From an uncultured Gemmatimonadota bacterium (GTDB taxonomy: Bacteria > Gemmatimonadota > Gemmatimonadetes > Gemmatimonadales > Gemmatimonadaceae): 8,592 bases of DNA. The notes below the pieces were generated by a model that worked only from the letters and a program-made list of their open reading frames with translations, was not told where the DNA came from and did not search any database. Below are positions 7,499-8,592 of the stretch, in pieces. Both the position numbers and the translations under genes were made by a program. Location of the stretch: NCBI GenBank assembly GCA_903894655.1, contig CAITQY010000124.1, positions 1-8,592 of the forward strand, given 5' to 3'. How positions within the stretch are numbered: the stretch's first letter is position 1; each line of letters starts with the position of its first letter.

Positions 7499-7517
7499 CC
7501 GGTAACCCGCTCGCTCC

Positions 7518-7522
7518 GGAGG
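7518..7522 (+). promoter_or_regulatory. Shine-Dalgarno of the TPR protein gene
   Basis: GGAGG lies 11 bases before ATG 7534. It is the strongest ribosome-binding site in the window and fixes the start of the TPR protein. TCCGG at 7498-7502 could pair with CCGGA at 7516-7520 and partly cover it, but if transcription starts near 7505 the left arm would not be in the message. Confidence 0.65.
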
Positions 7523-7533
7523 TTTGACAGATA

Positions 7534-8592
7534 ATGCCCACCCCGTTCCTGAGTTCCGAGGAATACGACGAGCGCGCTCACGCCCTCTACGATGAGGGTA
7601 AGTACGACGAAGCGCTCGTTCTGCTCCGCGAAGCCGTGGCGCTGTACCCGAACGCGGTCGAACTGCACGTCGGATTCGGATACGCGCGACTGGCCCGGGA
7701 GGAGTACGCCTGGGCCCGACGCAGCTTCGAGGAAGCGTTGGTGCTCGATCCCGATCATGAAGACGCCCTCGCCGGTCTCGGTGAGGTGTTGCTCAAGTTC
7801 GGACAGGTGGATGCCGGTCTCCTCGCCTTCGAGAAGACGGTCACGCTCGGCTACGATGATGACGTCGATCTGATGCTGCAGATCGGTCGTGCGCTCTTTC
7901 GCGAAGGCTTCGTCGATACCGCGATCACCTATTTCGACCGCGCGGTCGCCCACGCCGCCGACTCGGCGGAGGCCGCGGCCTGCGTGGGATATGCGCAGCA
8001 CCGCATGGGACACGACGCCGAGGCCGTCGAGGCGCTCAATCGCGCACTCGATCTCGATCCCCAACTGGTCGAGGCGCGTGTGTACCTCGCCAATCTCATG
8101 TACGATGCTGGAGACCTCGATCAGGCCCTGGTCGAATTCGAGAAGACCAAGCCTGAAGATCATTGGGACGAACTCGGCATCTGGCGTCTAGTCGAACTCA
8201 AGAAATCGGTCTACAAGCTCGACGACACCGACGCCGAACTGAAACCGTGGGAGGCCCGACTCGTCGAGTTGGCCGACGAGACGGACGACATCGACGATCT
8301 CCTCGAAGAAGTCGAACAGTCGATGATGGAGCAGGATGCCGAAGCGAGTCTCGAGGGACCACCTGAGGCGCAAGGACAGCTTGAGGCACTCGGCGGTCTG
8401 CTCACCGGACTGGTGAGCCAACACCAGGGTGAGCAGGCCGAGTCGGCTTCCACCGACGTGCTCGCGGCGGAGACGTCTCACCGCGTCGTCATGCGTGATG
8501 GCAGCGTGTTCGAGGGTACCTGGGAGGAGATCGTGCACGCGCTGCGCGACGCGCGTGATGCCGGTCGACCCCTCGACGAGTACATGGCGGCC
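7534..8592 (+). CDS. Acidic TPR-repeat protein, 3' end outside window
   Basis: The frame is open from ATG 7534 to the last base, giving 353 residues with no stop. About six tandem 34-residue tetratricopeptide repeats fill residues 9-211. TPR1 is 9-42 (ALYDEGKYDEALVLLREAV...P), TPR2 43-76 (YAWARRSFEEALVLDPD), TPR3 77-110, TPR4 111-144, TPR5 145-178 and TPR6 about 179-211 (YDAGDLDQALVEFEK). Each shows the G/A-x2-Y/F, A and terminal D-P or similar pattern. TPR arrays are scaffolds for protein partners. After them comes a very acidic, helix-prone stretch (about 215-270, including DETDDIDDLLEEVEQ), a Gln/Ala/Gly-rich linker, and at 315-353 a compact segment with MRDGSVFEGTWEEIV and a terminal PLDEYM that is not TPR. 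There is no signal peptide or membrane segment, so it is probably cytoplasmic. I do not recognise a specific named protein and its partner is unknown. Confidence 0.88.
   Translation, partial: MPTPFLSSEEYDERAHALYDEGKYDEALVLLREAVALYPNAVELHVGFGYARLAREEYAWARRSFEEALVLDPDHEDALAGLGEVLLKFGQVDAGLLAFEKTVTLGYDDDVDLMLQIGRALFREGFVDTAITYFDRAVAHAADSAEAAACVGYAQHRMGHDAEAVEALNRALDLDPQLVEARVYLANLMYDAGDLDQALVEFEKTKPEDHWDELGIWRLVELKKSVYKLDDTDAELKPWEARLVELADETDDIDDLLEEVEQSMMEQDAEASLEGPPEAQGQLEALGGLLTGLVSQHQGEQAESASTDVLAAETSHRVVMRDGSVFEGTWEEIVHALRDARDAGRPLDEYMAA

Noticed and set aside
7498..7520. TCCGG ... CCGGA inverted repeat partly covering the RBS of the TPR gene, a possible riboregulatory hairpin
   Set aside because: Only five pairs with a 13-base loop, and the left arm probably lies upstream of the transcription start, so it would not form in the RNA.
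7524..7535. TTGACA directly followed by GATAAT before the TPR gene
   Set aside because: Both resemble promoter hexamers but are adjacent with no spacer, so they cannot act as a -35/-10 pair; the second runs into the start codon.

Overview
The window is high-GC DNA (about two thirds G+C by eye), gene-dense and coded entirely on the + strand. It holds five genes clear from family signatures plus one partial repeat-protein gene. High GC, GTG starts, weak Shine-Dalgarno use and two likely leaderless transcripts suggest a free-living Gram-negative bacterium. Gemmatimonadota is my best guess from the overall protein style, but nothing here is diagnostic of a phylum. An outer-membrane factor and a lipoprotein-type adaptor imply a two-membrane cell.

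Region 1 (1-5151) is a tripartite heavy-metal efflux operon in the order C-B-A: an outer-membrane factor (5' end cut by the window), a periplasmic adaptor with a likely lipoprotein signal, and an RND pump of the HME (heavy metal efflux) family. The genes overlap or nearly touch, so they are very likely co-transcribed and partly translationally coupled. The pump carries the D-x5-D-x6-E proton-relay pattern of CzcA-type pumps. By my hand alignment it lacks all three methionines that bind Cu/Ag in CusA. The operon is therefore better read as divalent-cation (Zn/Co/Cd/Ni-type) efflux than copper/silver efflux. Its promoter and any regulator lie upstream of the window.

Region 2 (5179-6378) is a kynureninase-like, fold-type I PLP enzyme that starts 27 bases after the pump gene. 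Region 3 (6479-7414) is a well-conserved pseudouridine-5'-phosphate glycosidase (PsuG), without its usual kinase partner in view. Each of these two genes begins with GTG, and in each a TAnnnT -10-like box ends exactly 6 bases before that GTG. This fits transcription starting on the start codon, that is, leaderless mRNA. Region 4 (7534 to the right edge) is an acidic TPR-repeat protein with an ordinary RBS and its own -10-like box, still open at the window edge.

The genes outside the efflux operon do not form an obvious pathway together; they look like separate housekeeping or catabolic transcription units. I see no RNA gene, CRISPR array, mobile element, attachment site, convincing rho-independent terminator or unexplained repeat family. 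No gene-free stretch exceeds 300 bases; the longest are 6379-6478 and 7415-7533. I found no convincing undescribed system. The observations most worth checking are the leaderless geometry and the pump's metal-site substitutions.
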